Positions 25,308 to 34,089 of a stretch of DNA of 64,000 nt are shown piece after piece (position 1 is the stretch's first letter; each line of letters starts with the position of its first letter). The stretch covers positions 2,345,527-2,409,526 of the forward strand of contig NZ_KB913017.1 in the NCBI RefSeq assembly GCF_000383975.1. Direction: 5' to 3'. The notes under the pieces were generated by a model. It was not told the DNA's origin. It made no database searches and saw only the letters and a program-made list of their open reading frames with translations. Both the position numbers and the translations under genes were made by a program. Origin of the DNA: Natronorubrum tibetense GA33 (GTDB lineage: Archaea; Halobacteriota; Halobacteria; Halobacteriales; Natrialbaceae).

Positions 25308-26633
25308 ATGACCGAAGAGAGGTGCAGGGATGCACGTACTTTGTCGACCGCGTCTTCTACACTGGAGCGCCGTACACTCCTCAAAGCGGCAGCGGGTGGA
25401 GCGGCCGGTGTCTCGGTGGCGGGGTGTCTCGATGCGTACGAAACCGTCGCCGGCTCGAGCGACGGCGAGGAACCGATCACGATCGGGATACTGACGCCGG
25501 ATCCGAACAGCGACTTCATCGGTCGATCGATCGAACACGGGGTCGAACTCGCCGTCGACCAGCTCAACGACGAGGATGGGATTCTCGGCCGAGAGATCGA
25601 GACTGTCGTCGGCGACACGAACGGCAGTCCGGTTGAGGCCCGCCGTCAGTACGATCGCCTCGTCCTCGAAGAAGGTGCAGACGTCACGATCGGTGTGTTC
25701 GCGACCGAAGCGCTGCAGGGGATTATCGACAAGATCGCCGAACAGGAGACGATCCACATCACGGCAGGCTCCGCAACGTCGTCCGTGAGCCAACTCGTCC
25801 ACGAACAGTACGACGACTACAAGTATCACTTCCGTGCCGGACCGGTCAACGACGTCACGCTGGGCGAGGTGCAACTCGACTTTCTGGACGAGATGGGGCC
25901 CGAAATCGGGTGGGACTCGGTCGCGATGCTGGCCGAAGACTACGCCTGGAACGACGGCGTGTGGGAGACGTTCGAGGAGAACTTGCCGACCGACACGACC
26001 GACGTGACGATGTGGGACCGGTACTCGCCGGCGACCAACGACTTCTCCGACATCTACGACGCCGTCGTGGAGTCGGGTGCGGACGCCGCCTACATTTCGA
26101 CCGCCCACACCGGAACGGACGCGATACTGGACTGGGCGATGGACCAGCGGGAGTTCGCCTTCGGCGGCATCCACGTTCCCATGCAACTGCCGGAGTACTA
26201 CGGCATGGTCGGCGGCGCCTGTCGGTACGGGGTCGGGTACGCCAGCGCGACGGCGACGAGCGAACTGACCGAGTACACCCAGCCGTTCGTCGACGACTAC
26301 GAGGCGTTCCACGACGGGACCACCCCGGTCTACACCGGTTACATCGCCTACGACGCGGTCAACCTGTTCGCCGAGGCGGTCGAGCGGGCCGACTCCCTCG
26401 ACAGCGACGTCCTCGTCGACGAACTCGAGGCCACCGAACACACCGGGACGACCGGAACGATCGAGTTCTACGATCGGGATCACCCGCACGCTCACGATGT
26501 CGTGTACGGCGAAGACAACGTCCACCCGGTCTTCTTCCAGTGGCGAGAGGACGGCGATGGAGAGGGAATTCAGGAGACGATCTGGCCCCGCGATCAGGCA
26601 ACCGCTGACTACGTCGACGCCAGCTGGTTGTAG
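25308..26633 (+). CDS. Tat lipoprotein, LivK/BasB-type substrate-binding protein 1
   Basis: 441 residues. ERRTLLKAAAGGAAGVSVAGC holds the twin arginine and lipobox Cys40, so the protein is exported folded and anchored outside. The body is a type I periplasmic-binding-protein fold of the branched-chain amino acid/amide family, opening ITIGILTPDPNSDFIGRS, with two lobes joined near VYTGYIAYDAVNLF. No ABC permease or ATPase gene lies within several kilobases on either side, but a chemotaxis transducer is divergent from it. The ligand is probably an amino acid, amide or small organic acid, judged by family only. GGAGGG lies 17 bases before the ATG. Confidence 0.85.
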   Translation: MTEERCRDARTLSTASSTLERRTLLKAAAGGAAGVSVAGCLDAYETVAGSSDGEEPITIGILTPDPNSDFIGRSIEHGVELAVDQLNDEDGILGREIETVVGDTNGSPVEARRQYDRLVLEEGADVTIGVFATEALQGIIDKIAEQETIHITAGSATSSVSQLVHEQYDDYKYHFRAGPVNDVTLGEVQLDFLDEMGPEIGWDSVAMLAEDYAWNDGVWETFEENLPTDTTDVTMWDRYSPATNDFSDIYDAVVESGADAAYISTAHTGTDAILDWAMDQREFAFGGIHVPMQLPEYYGMVGGACRYGVGYASATATSELTEYTQPFVDDYEAFHDGTTPVYTGYIAYDAVNLFAEAVERADSLDSDVLVDELEATEHTGTTGTIEFYDRDHPHAHDVVYGEDNVHPVFFQWREDGDGEGIQETIWPRDQATADYVDASWL

Positions 26634-27020
26634 GCGATCGATCGCCCCGTCTGCAGCCGGTTTTGGTGGCGGGGTTCGCTTCGGACGGCGACGGAGGTTT
26701 GCTTTGGATGGTGACGGAAGTTCGCTTTGGATGGTGACATCGAGGTGAGAGCGCAGTAGCCGCAAACGAACGACCGTTTCTCGATTCGGCGGCGACTCGA
26801 ACTGGCTCCGGTTTCGACTCGACCGGTACCGTCATTTCGATGCAGATTTGGCCACCCACATTCACATCGGAAATAATCTAATTAAACGAGAGTAAACCAA
26901 ACATACATTTCCTCGTATCCGGTAGTTGGCGTCGAAGCTCCACTGATTCTTCCGTATCGTTCCGTCCTGTACTATTTGCCCACAAACATTAAGGAACCAA
27001 GGAGATAACAACTGCATGGT
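26634..27020. other. Spacer between binding-protein genes 1 and 2
   Basis: 387 bases with no gene. They hold three tandem 23-base repeats (26674-26742), an AT-rich part, and the promoter of gene 2: ATTAAGG near 26990 and AAGGAGATAA just before the ATG. The same TTAAG-then-GGAG layout precedes gene 1 (GTTAAGAAATGGAGG), which suggests duplicated promoters. Confidence 0.5.
26674..26742. repeat. Three tandem 23-base imperfect repeats
   Basis: Units at 26674-26696, 26697-26719 and 26720-26742 follow GTTYGCTTYGGAYGGYGAC plus four bases. Units 2 and 3 are nearly identical; unit 1 differs mainly by C for T. They start 40 bases after the stop of binding-protein gene 1, in untranslated DNA. Confidence 0.75.
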
Positions 27021-28388
27021 ATGAATAAACGTGGGTGTCGTGGTGAGGGCGACTTCGGTTCGAACGGGCGACCCGGGTCGCTAGACCGACGGACGCTGCT
27101 CAAAGTGACTGCCGGCGGGACCGCAGGTGTCTCTCTCGCGGGCTGTCTCAGTTCCTACGAGTCCATTACCGGAGCCAGCGGCGACGAGGAGACGATCACG
27201 ATCGGGATGCTGGCTCCCGAACCCGAGAGCAACTTCGTCGGCCGGTCGATGGCTCAGGCAGCCGCGGTCGCCGTCGACGAACTCAACGAGAACGGCGGTA
27301 TCGACGGCAAGGAGGTCGAACTGGCCGTCGGCGATACGAACGGGAGCCCGCTCGAGGCCCGCCGGCAGTACCAGCGGCTCATCCTCGAGGAGGGTGCGGA
27401 CGTGACGGTTGGAACCTTCGCGAGCGAGGCGCTCGTCAACATCATGGACGACATCGCCGAGCAGGAGACCCTTCATCTCACCACCGGCTCGGCGACTCAG
27501 ATTGCAAGCCGGCGAGTGCACGAGGAGTACGACCGCTACAAGTATCACTTCAGGGTCGGGCCGACAAACGACGTCGACCTCGGTCGGGCACAGATCAACT
27601 TCATGAACGATGTCGCGACCGATATCGGCTGGGAGTCGATCGCGGTGCTCGCGGAGGATTATCCCTGGGCTGACGAACCGTGGCGCATCTATCAGGACCA
27701 GCTCGGCGACACCCCCGTCGATGTCGTGATGGAGGAGCGCTATCCGCCGGCGACGAACGATTTCTCGGAGATGTACGACGAGGTCGTCGAGGCGGGCGCC
27801 GACGCGGTGTTCATCTCGACCGCACACACGGGTACCGACGCGCTCCTCGACTGGTCGTACCCGAACCGCCCCGATCCCCAACCCCAGCCGCAGCCGTTCG
27901 CGTTCGGCGGGATCCACGTCCCGATGCAGTTGCCGACGTACTACGAGGACACGAACGGTGCGTGTCGGTACGGGCTGGGCTACTCGGCCGCGACGGAGGA
28001 GAGCGAAATCACCGAGGTGACGCCGCAGTTCATTGATCGCTATTACGACACGTTCGACTCCTACCCACAGGATATGGGCTACTACACGTACGATTCGGTC
28101 GCGCTGTTCGCCGAGGCCGTCGAGCGCACCGGGACGACGGAAACCGACGAACTGATCTCGGAACTCGAGGAAATCGAGTACACCGGTGCGACCGGAACCG
28201 TTGAGTTCTACGATACGGACCACGATCACGCGCACGACCGAGTGTACGACGAAACGGACGATACGACGGTTGGCATCTACTTCCAGTGGCAGGAAAACGA
28301 CGACGGCGAGGGCGTCAGAGAGGTCATCTGGCCCGAGTCGTACGCGACGAGCGAGTACGTAACGCCACCGTGGCTCGCAGACCGGTGA
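27021..28388 (+). CDS. Tat lipoprotein, LivK/BasB-type substrate-binding protein 2
   Basis: 455 residues, a paralogue of its neighbours. DRRTLLKVTAGGTAGVSLAGC gives the Tat signal with lipobox Cys42. The fold is the same (ITIGMLAPEPESNFVGRS; the FAFGGIHVPMQLP hinge). Unlike protein 1 it has an 8-residue insert before that hinge containing a Pro-Gln run (PNRPDPQPQPQP), which protein 3 also has. The ligand pocket sequence around LTTGSATQIASRRVHEE differs from protein 1 (ITAGSATSSVSQLVHEQ), so the three probably bind different or differently ranked ligands. No transporter genes are adjacent. Confidence 0.85.
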   Translation: MNKRGCRGEGDFGSNGRPGSLDRRTLLKVTAGGTAGVSLAGCLSSYESITGASGDEETITIGMLAPEPESNFVGRSMAQAAAVAVDELNENGGIDGKEVELAVGDTNGSPLEARRQYQRLILEEGADVTVGTFASEALVNIMDDIAEQETLHLTTGSATQIASRRVHEEYDRYKYHFRVGPTNDVDLGRAQINFMNDVATDIGWESIAVLAEDYPWADEPWRIYQDQLGDTPVDVVMEERYPPATNDFSEMYDEVVEAGADAVFISTAHTGTDALLDWSYPNRPDPQPQPQPFAFGGIHVPMQLPTYYEDTNGACRYGLGYSAATEESEITEVTPQFIDRYYDTFDSYPQDMGYYTYDSVALFAEAVERTGTTETDELISELEEIEYTGATGTVEFYDTDHDHAHDRVYDETDDTTVGIYFQWQENDDGEGVREVIWPESYATSEYVTPPWLADR

Positions 28389-28420
28389 CGAACGCTTCAT
28401 CGTTCACATAACTGCAAAGA

Positions 28421-28450
28421 AGAAGCCCACCCCTTTAGGAGTGGGAGGGG
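28421..28450. repeat. Solitary IS200/IS605-type right-end hairpin
   Basis: GAAGCCCACCCC-TTTA-GGAGTGGG forms an imperfect hairpin: CCCAC at 28426-28430 pairs with GTGGG at 28441-28445, with one mismatch inside. The sequence AAGCCCAC plus stem is the typical right end (and 3' end of the guide RNA) of haloarchaeal TnpB-carrying elements. No tnpB or tnpA is near, so this looks like a relic or a minimal non-autonomous copy in the spacer between binding-protein genes 2 and 3. Confidence 0.5.
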
Positions 28451-28579
28451 TCCGACACCGGTGCGTTCGTCGTCGGCCGAAATCCTTCGAGACTCGTGTT
28501 CCAGTAGCCACTCTCAAAAAATCAGTTCTGATAGTCGCTTGGCAACTATTATCATAGGTAGCTGTGAACGGAGTTCAAT

Positions 28580-29941
28580 ATGACCGGGCCCGAGGGCCAC
28601 GATACGGAGGACCGAACGCACTCGAGTGCGAGAGGAGGACGGCGACGACTGAATCGGCGGACCCTGCTCAGAACGACAGGAGGGACCATCGCCGGCGTCT
28701 CCTTCGCGGGCTGTCTCAGCTCTTACGAGACTATGGTCGGGAGCAGCGCCGAGGAGGAATCGGTGACGATCGGGGTATTGGCCCCGGATCCGGACAGCGA
28801 CTACATCGGTCAGTCGATCGTCCGAGCCGCGGAGGTCGCTGTCAGCGAACTCAACGAGAACGGCGGGATCGACGGCCAGGACGTCGATATGGTCGTCGGC
28901 GATACGAACGGGAGCCCGCTCGAGGCGCGTCGCCAGTACCAGCGACTCGTCCTCGAGGAAGGGGCCGACGTGACGGTCGGCGTCTTCGCGAGCGAGGCGC
29001 TCATGAACATCATGGGCGACATCGCCGAGCAGGAGACGATTCATCTCACCTCGGGCGCGGCGACGACGGCGGCCAGCAGACTCGTACACGAGGAGTACGA
29101 TCGGTACAAGTACCATTTCCGGGTCGGGCCGAACAACGACGCCGACCTCGGGCAGATGCAGATCGACCTCATCGACGACATGGGCCCGGACCTCGGCTGG
29201 GAGTCCGTTGCGCTCCTCGCGGAAGATTACCAGTGGACCGAACGGCCGTGGGAGGTCTATCAGGAACAACTCGGGGATACGGGCGTCGAAATCGCGATGG
29301 AAGAGCGGTATCCACCGGCGACGGACGACTTCTCGGAGCTCTACGACGAAGCCGAATCGGTGGGTGCCGACGCGGTATTCATCACGACGGCCCACACCGG
29401 GAACGAGGCGCTTCTAGACTGGTCGTACCCGAATCGACCCGACCCCGAGCCCCAGCCGCGACCGTTCGCGTTCGGCGGCATCCACGTCCCGATGCAGTTG
29501 CCGGCGTACTACGACATGGTTGGCGGGGCGTGTCGATACGGCGTCGGTCAAACCAGTGCGACGGCGACCAGTACGATCACCGAGAAGACCCAGCCGTTCG
29601 TCACGGCCTATCAGGACGCCTTCGACGGTTCGAACCCCGTCTACACGGGCTATCACACCTACGACGCGGTCATGCTGTTCGCCCACGCGGTCGAGGAATC
29701 GGGAACGCTCGATGCCGACGCCCTCGTCGGGACTATCGAGGACGCCTCGTTTACCGGTGCGGCCGGCACCGCGGAGTTCCACGATCGGAACCACGAGTTC
29801 ACACACGATCTCATCTATCGGAAGGAAGACACCCTCTACTTCCAGTGGCAGGAAAACGAAGACGGCGAGGGCGTCCAGGAGGTCGTCTGGCCCGAGGAAC
29901 AGGCCACCGCCGACTACGTAACGCCGCCGTGGCTCGCGTGA
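28580..29941 (+). CDS. Tat lipoprotein, LivK/BasB-type substrate-binding protein 3
   Basis: 453 residues and the closest paralogue of protein 2. The signal NRRTLLRTTGGTIAGVSFAGC has twin Arg and lipobox Cys45, after an unusually long N-region that includes an Arg cluster (GGRRRLNRR). It opens VTIGVLAPDPDSDYIGQS and shares the Pro-rich insert (PNRPDPEPQPRP) before the FAFGGIHVPMQLP hinge. CGGAG lies just before the ATG. It is third in the tandem set, 191 bases after protein 2, and is followed tail to tail by the polysaccharide deacetylase gene. Confidence 0.85.
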   Translation: MTGPEGHDTEDRTHSSARGGRRRLNRRTLLRTTGGTIAGVSFAGCLSSYETMVGSSAEEESVTIGVLAPDPDSDYIGQSIVRAAEVAVSELNENGGIDGQDVDMVVGDTNGSPLEARRQYQRLVLEEGADVTVGVFASEALMNIMGDIAEQETIHLTSGAATTAASRLVHEEYDRYKYHFRVGPNNDADLGQMQIDLIDDMGPDLGWESVALLAEDYQWTERPWEVYQEQLGDTGVEIAMEERYPPATDDFSELYDEAESVGADAVFITTAHTGNEALLDWSYPNRPDPEPQPRPFAFGGIHVPMQLPAYYDMVGGACRYGVGQTSATATSTITEKTQPFVTAYQDAFDGSNPVYTGYHTYDAVMLFAHAVEESGTLDADALVGTIEDASFTGAAGTAEFHDRNHEFTHDLIYRKEDTLYFQWQENEDGEGVQEVVWPEEQATADYVTPPWLA

Positions 29942-30044
29942 ACGCGCTGACCGTTTCGAACGCCTTCCATTACGCCGCCGAGACGGACCTGTACGCGGCA
30001 AGTGGGACGATATCGCGAAGCGACACTCCAACGCGAACCCGGCG

Positions 30045-31283
30045 TCAGAACAGGTAGCGTTCCTCGAGATCCTGCGGTAGAATAATCTCGATCTCACCGC
30101 TCGATTCGTACTCGTGGACCGTCTCGACTAGCGTTTCGAACGCCTCGAGATCCTCGCCCTCGAGGCGGTGGTAGAACATCGACGTGATGCCTCTCATCTC
30201 GGCCGTCCGCTCGAGCGCTCGCTCGACGCGCTCGACGTCGGGTTCGCCGATGCGGGAGGCCAGCCGCGTGTTCGTGGTGTATCCCTGGACGGGCCGCCCG
30301 CCGGCGAAGCCGATCGAGTGGTAGTCGTCGACGAGTTCGATCGTCGTTGCGTCGTACTGGCCGAACGGGTACGCGAAGTACTCGGCGTCGTCTTCGAACC
30401 CCTGATCGATGAGCCACTCCTTCCCGTCGCGGATCTCGGCTTCCTGCTCCGCCGCGCTGAGTTCGGGCAACCGCGGGTGACTCATGGTGTGATTCGCGAC
30501 GCACCAGCCGGCGTCGTGGAGTTCGTGGACTTCGTCGGTCGTCACCCGCGGATCCCCGCCGGCTTCACCGCGTTCGACGTAGTCGGGGTTGATGAACGTG
30601 ACCGCCGGATAGCCGTACTCCTCTAAGATCGGCAGCGCCTTCGTGTAGTCCGTCTTGTGAGCGTCGTCGAACTGGATCATCACCTTCCCCGTCTCCGGCC
30701 GGGGCGTGAAGTGGAAGTCGTCGAACCAGACCGTCCGCTCTTGGCCCTCGCCCGTGCTTATCTGAAGGTGTACCTCGTCGACGCTTCCCGCGTCGAACCC
30801 GTCGTCGACGTCTGTCACGCCGAAGTTGTACCGATCGAGCGGCAGATCGGGGGTGATCCCGCGCCGATACTCGATCGAGTTGCGTTCGCTGTCGACCAGT
30901 CGGAGCCACGGGACGACGAGGTTGTCCGACGCGACCGCGACGCCGGGAACGACGTCAGTCAATTCGCGAGACTCCGAGAACGTTTTTGCGAGTCTGGCAC
31001 TCCCTTCCGTCACCTCAAACCGAGCGCTCTGCGAGCCGATGAGCGCTCGGCTCTCGTCGGCCGTCAGCGTACCGCCAGTGACGTCCCAGACGTCGAGGTC
31101 TTCGAAGTCGTCGTCGGTTCCCGCGGCGTCGGGGTAGTCCCGCGACTCGTCACCGTTGCCGGTCGAGGTCGATCCGTCGTCGTCGCCGTTTCCCGAATTC
31201 GAGTCGAGAAACGTGGCGTCGGTACAGCCGGCGAGCCCAGCCGCTGCTGACGTTGCGACGGCGAGGTACGTTCGTCGGTTCAT
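30045..31283 (-). CDS. Extracellular polysaccharide deacetylase-family lipoprotein
   Basis: 412 residues. The N-terminus MNRRTYLAVATSAAAGLAGC is a Tat-like signal with lipobox Cys20, followed by an Asp/Gly/Ser-rich linker and a roughly 130-residue beta-sandwich-like segment. The C-terminal NodB-homology domain shows MIQFDDAHKTDY with the metal and catalytic Asp pair, and ANHTMSHPRLPEL with the two metal-binding His. It probably removes N-acetyl groups from a surface or extracellular glycan. No glycosyltransferases are adjacent. Confidence 0.85.
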   Translation of the reverse strand: MNRRTYLAVATSAAAGLAGCTDATFLDSNSGNGDDDGSTSTGNGDESRDYPDAAGTDDDFEDLDVWDVTGGTLTADESRALIGSQSARFEVTEGSARLAKTFSESRELTDVVPGVAVASDNLVVPWLRLVDSERNSIEYRRGITPDLPLDRYNFGVTDVDDGFDAGSVDEVHLQISTGEGQERTVWFDDFHFTPRPETGKVMIQFDDAHKTDYTKALPILEEYGYPAVTFINPDYVERGEAGGDPRVTTDEVHELHDAGWCVANHTMSHPRLPELSAAEQEAEIRDGKEWLIDQGFEDDAEYFAYPFGQYDATTIELVDDYHSIGFAGGRPVQGYTTNTRLASRIGEPDVERVERALERTAEMRGITSMFYHRLEGEDLEAFETLVETVHEYESSGEIEIILPQDLEERYLF

Positions 31284-31433
31284 TGACGAGAAAACAGATC
31301 AGCAATCACTATTGTTACGCAGCCGTTACTGTCACTCTCCGAAAAGAAACCAAAATCTAAACGGTTGTTCGGCGACCGTTCTACTCGCCGAGCGATCGGC
31401 CGAATGGCGTTTACAGCCGTCGTACGGGACGAT

Positions 31434-32027
31434 TCAGTCCTCGAGATCCTCGTCGCTGACTCCAACGGCCTTCGAGACGTCGGCGTCGTCGGGTTCAGCC
31501 TGTCCACCGACGATGAGTTCGCCGTCTTCGGTTTCGACGTAGACGTCGTCCGCGAACCCGCCCTCGGCGTGGGGATGCTCGGGGTCTTCGAGTCGTTCGG
31601 GCGTCGAAGGTGCCTCGGGAAGCCCCTCCGGCGGTGCGAACTGGCCGAGCGGGTCGTCGATCGTGATATCCCAGCGCCCGAAGAACTCCCCGTAGCGGTC
31701 GTGGTGGGCCTCGAGCTCATCGATCGGGATCTCCATCATCTCGGTCCAGCCGTGGTTGTAGAAGTCGAAGTTAGCCTGAATGTGGGTGATTTCGCGGGCC
31801 TCGGCCTCCGAGTACTCCTCCTGTAGCGCCTTCAGATAGCTATCCATCGTCGCGTCGAAGAGCGCGTCGAGTCGCTCCTTTCGCTCGTCTGCGTGCTCGG
31901 GGTCGGCTTTCCCGAGGAAGATCTTGGTGTGCATGCGAACCAGCCCCGACGTCGCGACCGAGCGAACGACCGGCGTCTCGAGAGCCTTGCGAGAAGCAAA
32001 GTGACGAACGTTTTGACGGAGTTTCAT
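31434..32027 (-). CDS. DUF6149 family protein
   Basis: 197 residues, soluble and acidic, of a haloarchaea-specific family. The N-terminal half is basic-helical (MKLRQNVRHFASRKALETPVVRS), the middle has the conserved-looking NFDFYNHGWTEMMEIP segment and a HHDRYGEFFGRWDI motif, and the end is acidic and probably disordered. Start at 32027: a longer frame exists, but this ATG begins the conserved part. Function unknown; the gene is monocistronic. Confidence 0.7.
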   Translation of the reverse strand: MKLRQNVRHFASRKALETPVVRSVATSGLVRMHTKIFLGKADPEHADERKERLDALFDATMDSYLKALQEEYSEAEAREITHIQANFDFYNHGWTEMMEIPIDELEAHHDRYGEFFGRWDITIDDPLGQFAPPEGLPEAPSTPERLEDPEHPHAEGGFADDVYVETEDGELIVGGQAEPDDADVSKAVGVSDEDLED

Positions 32028-32297
32028 ATCGCCGTCTACGGAGGGACACGTCAATAACGGTTTGGCTAACGACGTACCCCGGTCGGGTGACCGGCGGACG
32101 ACATTCGCCCGGTTCGGAACTGTCAAAAACAACGGCAAATCGTGCAATATTCAGAATTGGAACGGAGCCAGCGTCGTTTCGCTACCGACCGTTACAATAT
32201 TTGGAAGATAGATCACGATCGTTGTCTTCGATCAGGCAGCTGGACGAAATAGACGAGATAGCAACCCACTTTAACCCGCATTACGAACGTTCTGGAT

Positions 32298-33536
32298 ATG
32301 ACCCAGTACGTGATCATCGGTGACGGGATCTCGGGCAGCTCGGCTGCCGAGACCCTCCGGGAAGAAGACCCGGATGCGAAGATTACCGTCATCACCGATG
32401 AGGGGGAGCCACTGTACAATCGGATTCTCATCAAGGAACACGCGAAAGGAAAACTCCCCGAAGCCCCCATCTCGATCCACGAGGAAGAGTGGTACGAGGA
32501 ACGCGACATCGAACTCTCGCTCAACACGCACGTGACGAGCGTCGATACCGACGAAAACATCGTCCACACCCACGACAGCGGTGACATCCCCTACGATAAG
32601 CTGCTGGTCGCGACGGGCGGGACGCCGACGCAGTTGCCCGTCGACAACAGCGATGCCGACGGGATCCACCACTTCTGGACGTTCCAGGACGCACGCGGGA
32701 TCCGCGAGAGCGCCGAAGCGGCCGACGAAGCCGTCGTCGTCGGTGCCGGTCTCCTCGGTATCGACTTCGCCGCGGTCTGTGGTGCACAGGGTGTCGACGG
32801 CAAGTATCTGATGCGCGGCGATCGGTGGTGGCGCTACGCGCTCTCGGGTGAGGGTGCGGAGATCATGCACGAGGGAATGCGCGACGTCGGCGTCGAACCC
32901 GTCTTCGACAGCGGCGTCGACCACTTCGAAACCGACGACGACGGCGCCGTGACCGCGGCCGTCGATCCGAACGGCGAGCGTTACGACTGTGACTTTGCCG
33001 GCGTCGCCATCGGCCTGACGTTCAACACGGAGTTCCTCCGCGGAGCCGGTCTCGAGCAGGACAACGGCATCCTCGTCGACGAGTACATGCAGACCAACGT
33101 CGACGACATCTACGCGGCCGGCGACATCACGCGCTTCTACGACGTGTTGCTTGGCGAGCAGGCCCAGAACGGATCGTGGGGGTCGGCCAAAGAACAGGGC
33201 CGCGTCGCCGCGGTGAACATGGCGGCCGACGCCGAGGAAGAGGAGTTCCAGTGGGTCTCTTCGTACTCGATCACCCACTTCGACTTCCCGTTCCTTTCTT
33301 TCGGCCATCCCACCCTCGGCGACGAGCACGCCGAGCGCAAGTACAGCGACACCGAGTGGCGTCGCGTCGCGTTCAAGGACGGCAAGATCGTCGGCGGTGT
33401 CCTTATCGGGGACCTCTCGCCACAGAGCAAATTCAAACAGCTCATGCGCGAACAACGCGTCGTCTCCGATCAGGCCGAGGTCCTCCTCGAGAAACAGGTC
33501 GACCTCGATAACCTCGCGCCGGAACAGGAACAGTAA
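32298..33536 (+). CDS. FAD-dependent pyridine nucleotide oxidoreductase
   Basis: 412 residues of the two-dinucleotide-fold family that includes NADH oxidases, ferredoxin/rubredoxin reductases and the NirB N-terminus. The FAD motif GDGISGSSAAETL is at the N-terminus, the NAD(P) motif VVVGAGLLGIDFAAV is near residue 150, and VDDIYAAGDITRF is the second FAD contact near residue 275. There is no redox-active Cys pair, so it is not a disulfide reductase. The electron acceptor is unknown; no ferredoxin or nitrite reductase gene is adjacent. Confidence 0.85.
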   Translation: MTQYVIIGDGISGSSAAETLREEDPDAKITVITDEGEPLYNRILIKEHAKGKLPEAPISIHEEEWYEERDIELSLNTHVTSVDTDENIVHTHDSGDIPYDKLLVATGGTPTQLPVDNSDADGIHHFWTFQDARGIRESAEAADEAVVVGAGLLGIDFAAVCGAQGVDGKYLMRGDRWWRYALSGEGAEIMHEGMRDVGVEPVFDSGVDHFETDDDGAVTAAVDPNGERYDCDFAGVAIGLTFNTEFLRGAGLEQDNGILVDEYMQTNVDDIYAAGDITRFYDVLLGEQAQNGSWGSAKEQGRVAAVNMAADAEEEEFQWVSSYSITHFDFPFLSFGHPTLGDEHAERKYSDTEWRRVAFKDGKIVGGVLIGDLSPQSKFKQLMREQRVVSDQAEVLLEKQVDLDNLAPEQEQ

Positions 33537-33689
33537 TCTCGCGAGCGGTCGATCAACGCCGCCGATTGTCACCGATTTTCTCGCCCGGGTTCCCATCGAT
33601 ACTGTCCGAAGAGCGTTCGGTCTCCGCGTTGGCACTTCGTTTCACTGGTCTGTCCGCAACAGTTACATACTGAAAGACATTCGGTAACA

Positions 33690-33917
33690 ATGAACTTGGC
33701 CTCCAGTGAAATCCTCCGGCGATCGCGACACCTCGAGCGAGTCGAGTCAGTGACGGCTGAGGCGACCGTTCGTCACGTCGATCAACTCGATACGGAGACA
33801 CTGGACGCGTTTTATAGCGCACTGACGGCCGACCGGCCGGTTTCGGAGGCCGACGTCGACCTCGAGTCGGGTGAGGTGATCGTCTTCACCGACTACTACC
33901 GCGTCGCTCGCGCCTGA
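33690..33917 (+). CDS. Small haloarchaeal protein of unknown function
   Basis: 75 residues, acidic, ending VIVFTDYYRVARA. It lies 153 bases after the oxidoreductase with its own AT-rich upstream (CAGTTACATACTG). It has no signal, transmembrane segment or Cys motif. Codon use matches the neighbourhood. I do not recognise the family. Confidence 0.6.
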   Translation: MNLASSEILRRSRHLERVESVTAEATVRHVDQLDTETLDAFYSALTADRPVSEADVDLESGEVIVFTDYYRVARA

Positions 33918-34070
33918 TACGGACGAACGTACTGAGTCGGTGAATTCGTCGAACCCACTTCGTTAGATGGCCATTTCAGTGAGCTTTCCGCACACTACAA
34001 CTGCGTACTGTTCGATGTTCTCCAGTACATGACACTCAGATTATGCTGTCATCATAACTGCTTATGGAGC

Positions 34071-34088
34071 GAGGAGATGTCTCTCCTC
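34071..34088 (+). promoter_or_regulatory. Hairpin immediately before the DUF2270 start codon
   Basis: GAGGAGA (34071-34077) and TCTCCTC (34082-34088) pair perfectly around TGTC, two bases before the ATG at 34090. The 5' arm contains the only Shine-Dalgarno-like sequence, so the fold would hide it. If the CTTATGG at 34061-34067 is a TATA box the message is leaderless, and the palindrome would instead act in DNA. Confidence 0.45.
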
Positions 34089-34089
34089 T

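Noticed and set aside
25308-29941. Three binding proteins as part of an ABC importer operon
   Set aside because: The next genes on both sides are a transducer and a polysaccharide deacetylase. The two ABC systems in the window (42.7 and 54-56.7 kb) are ABC-2 exporters that do not use binding proteins.
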